The position numbers and the translations under genes were made by a program. Positions 63,001 to 64,000 of a stretch of 64,000 nt of DNA are shown piece by piece. The notes beneath the pieces were generated by a model. That model had not been told where the DNA came from. It was given only the letters and a program-made list of their open reading frames with translations, and did no database searches. Origin of the DNA: Hyunsoonleella ulvae (GTDB lineage Bacteria; Bacteroidota; Bacteroidia; Flavobacteriales; Flavobacteriaceae); assembly GCF_016827605.1 (NCBI RefSeq), contig NZ_JAEPJQ010000002.1, positions 186,001 through 250,000 of the forward strand. The letters are read 5' to 3'. The number at the start of each line of letters is the position of its first letter. The stretch's first letter is position 1.

Positions 63001-64000
63001 TATAATGGGGATACTACCTTTTGAAGTGAAATTTGCCTTTATGGTTTTAAATTGATTTTCGTAAGGGTCTAACTTATCAAGACCATTCTCTGTACCCACC
63101 CATAGTATTCCTGAATAATCGAAAAAAAGTGATAACACATAGTTATTAGCGAGAGAGCTTGTATTGCTAATATCTGGAACATATCGTTTATATGTATTAC
63201 GTTTTATCTCATCGATACTTTCACATTCAATGATACCGTTAGAGGTACCAAACCAATATTTACCATCTGGAGCAACTGTATAACACCTAAAGTACTCTCC
63301 TAAACCATCTTTGTGAAGCAAACGGAATTTAGCTTCTTGCTGGTTGTATTTATAAAGCCCGTCTTTGGTTCCTATATACAAATCATTTTGGTGGTCTTCT
63401 AGAATAAAATAAGCATCAGAGTCATTTTGTAATTCGCCTTTGGCAGGAAATAATCTATGGTTTAGTAACTGACTTATCTTATTGTTTTTATCTATGGTAA
63501 AACTAAAAACTCCCATATTGAATGTTGTAAACCATATTTTCCCGTTACTGGTTTGATATATCGACCTTATATTTTTTACACCTTCAATATCTACTTCATG
63601 AAATTTATCGTCTTTTTCATCATAAAAACAAATTCCATTTTGCATGGTACCTACCCATAATCTATCTGAATTATCAATAAAAACAGACCTGATTTTATCT
63701 CCTATTATTTTATTTTTTTCATTCTTATTGGCATGATAGGTTTTAAAAGTATGAGTAGATATATTATACTTTGTTAGCCCAAAATCTGTTGCTATCCACA
63801 GGTTATCATGTTTATCAATTACAATTTCTAGAATATCATCGCTATGTAAGTAATTAGGTGTGTTAACCTTACTTTGATAGGCCTTAAAATCGTAACCATC
63901 AAATCTATTTACACCTCCAAAAGTACCAATCCATAAAAACCCGTTACTATCTTGTACTATATCCCTAACCGAGTTATGCGACAATCCATTTATTTCATTG
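60052..64000 (-). CDS. Hybrid two-component system (HTCS) sensor-regulator, N-terminus cut by window edge
   Basis: At least 1310 residues of a one-piece sensor kinase and transcription factor. The frame is open to the right edge; a possible TTG at 63984 falls inside the typical GLSHNSV propeller start, so the true start lies outside. In order: two-component propeller repeats (many GFLWIGT/NLWIATDFGL-type blocks), a Y_Y_Y domain (about residues 655-730), a membrane helix (about 740-762), HisKA (NISHELRTP at about 798), HATPase (DDGIGIP, GTGIGLSLVKAL), receiver domain (VVDVMMPVMNG, Asp at about 1110) and an AraC helix-turn-helix (last 100 residues). HTCS proteins bind glycan fragments in the periplasm and activate cognate loci; the SusC operon is the likely target. 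Confidence 0.95.
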   Translation of the reverse strand, partial: NEINGLSHNSVRDIVQDSNGFLWIGTFGGVNRFDGYDFKAYQSKVNTPNYLHSDDILEIVIDKHDNLWIATDFGLTKYNISTHTFKTYHANKNEKNKIIGDKIRSVFIDNSDRLWVGTMQNGICFYDEKDDKFHEVDIEGVKNIRSIYQTSNGKIWFTTFNMGVFSFTIDKNNKISQLLNHRLFPAKGELQNDSDAYFILEDHQNDLYIGTKDGLYKYNQQEAKFRLLHKDGLGEYFRCYTVAPDGKYWFGTSNGIIECESIDEIKRNTYKRYVPDISNTSSLANNYVLSLFFDYSGILWVGTENGLDKLDPYENQFKTIKANFTSKGSIPIISCFAKTYNDKLLIGTHSNGIFLKDENGFTQILNKYTKISSIYTVNNIDFYVGLWSGKVVAFNLKTKRERLLNVGFTSSPVLTFHQTSKEKLLIGSVGEGLVEYNLNTKTYSKINSELQALNDVNKIVPDRGNIVWLATEEGVFKYNTHTKETRHYKHEVNKESLSNNKVKDIIVDVNGNVWVATRKGLNYYDAKKDNFLPKEDPSELKNSWITDIATDINGCLWLNMNYNKIVKYIPEKNEYRSFHINNGVRSNLINKRGFLQYDNTRIYIGGDKDIIYFSPVDIKENTNAPKPLITEFKIQNEEVLPGVRIDNQIVLNKDLNYDNNVELTYGNRNFSIEFSIPSYANERLNTYQYKLEGFDNKWNTTTSNSRAIQYTNLYPGKYTLQVKASNNNGYWSDVSSYNITIAPPFWLTYQFFIIVLVLLSILIYFLRKQIKYRIRLKQELLLEKDRRERDERLNNEKLRLFTNISHELRTPLTLILGPAKQLLNQDYNGQRAKNKISLIHQNANRLLRLVNQILDFRRAETGELRLKVSEVDVLQTTKSIFYSFVELAESKNINFNFNTEDEAIVCWVDFDKLNKILYNLLSNAMKFTNNFGNVDLFIGIKDNEKDKLIIEVSDDGIGIPIESQEKIFSRFYQARNSKKNTTGTGIGLSLVKALVEIHKGNINVESEPNQGSVFTVELPVNKDAYTLDEILELDNEDTQKQLESITSEEPKALLRVKDTKVIFDADIKHEVLVIEDNPELRQYIVDYLSDYYKVYEAENGKEGLEICKKVKPALCVVDVMMPVMNGFKFVKAIKNDENLSHTAVILLTALAENENRIKGYKIGVDGYLVKPFDPALLKSRIENVIKIRFELKQQFSGEAESDVMTLAHSQIDIDLISKIKEIIETNMNSSQLTPSFVSTEMAMSTSKLYRKIKQLTNLSPNEFIRTIRLKKSAELLKTKRYNVSEVSDLVGFNDPLYFSRVFKKQFGYSPSELLK

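Noticed and set aside
1-64000. Search for phage, insertion-sequence, CRISPR, tRNA or rRNA features
   Set aside because: No transposase, integrase, repeat array or RNA-gene-like sequence was recognised, and the genes form coherent glycan-related operons.

Overview
The window looks like part of the chromosome of a Flavobacteriaceae-type Bacteroidota, probably marine. It is AT-rich. It has a SusC/SusD outer-membrane pair, many lipoproteins, a one-piece hybrid two-component sensor (HTCS), LacI-type regulators, and a TAnnTTTG-type -7 box. No RNA genes, insertion sequences or CRISPR arrays were seen. The genus cannot be fixed from the sequence alone.

Almost everything fits one theme: release, trimming and catabolism of high-mannose N-glycans. 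Two different enzymes can free the glycan from protein: a PNGase F homologue (14424-15509) and a GH85 endo-beta-N-acetylglucosaminidase (43770-45704). SusC, SusD and a lectin-domain lipoprotein (15675-22184) bind and import the glycan. Five GH92, two GH38 and one GH125 (cut by the left edge) remove alpha-mannose. A GH130 phosphorylase is expected to split the Man-beta-1,4-GlcNAc core. A NagB-LmbE fusion handles glucosamine 6-phosphate, and a ROK kinase plus two class I mannose-6-phosphate isomerases handle mannose.

Layout: (1) 2-14332, plus strand: GH125, an unassigned six-hairpin hydrolase, then LacI, GH38, divergent GH92, ROK kinase, a second six-hairpin hydrolase and a fused mannose-6-phosphate isomerase, ending at a strong bidirectional terminator. 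(2) 14424-22184, minus: SusC, SusD, lectin lipoprotein, PNGase F. (3) 22484-24391, plus: NagB-LmbE, convergent with a LytS/LytTR pair (24394-26177). (4) 26288-41513, plus: GH92, Na+/solute symporter, GH130, CBM9-like protein, GHL10-like barrel, GH92, mannose-6-phosphate isomerase, GH92, GH92. (5) 57358-41543, minus: a compact 13-gene operon of GH38, RraA-like protein, sugar porter, cupin, sugar dehydrogenase, lactonase, signal-less solute-binding protein, enoyl-CoA hydratase, CoA transferase, mannonate dehydratase, GH85, CutC and M81 peptidase, with its LacI gene upstream (57435-58460). (6) 58571-64000, minus: FucP-type transporter and an HTCS cut by the right edge.

The most striking pattern is a duplicated control module. 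LacI - palindrome - GH38 occurs twice (3045-7529 and 58460-54506). The two regulators are clearly related, but each module has its own palindrome, present in two identical copies. One module leads to sugar-phosphate chemistry (kinase, isomerase). The other leads to a gene set that could oxidise free mannose without phosphorylation (sugar dehydrogenase, lactonase, mannonate dehydratase, RraA-like aldolase candidate). The second operon also holds an unexplained trio: a cytoplasmic solute-binding-protein homologue, an enoyl-CoA hydratase and a class III CoA transferase.
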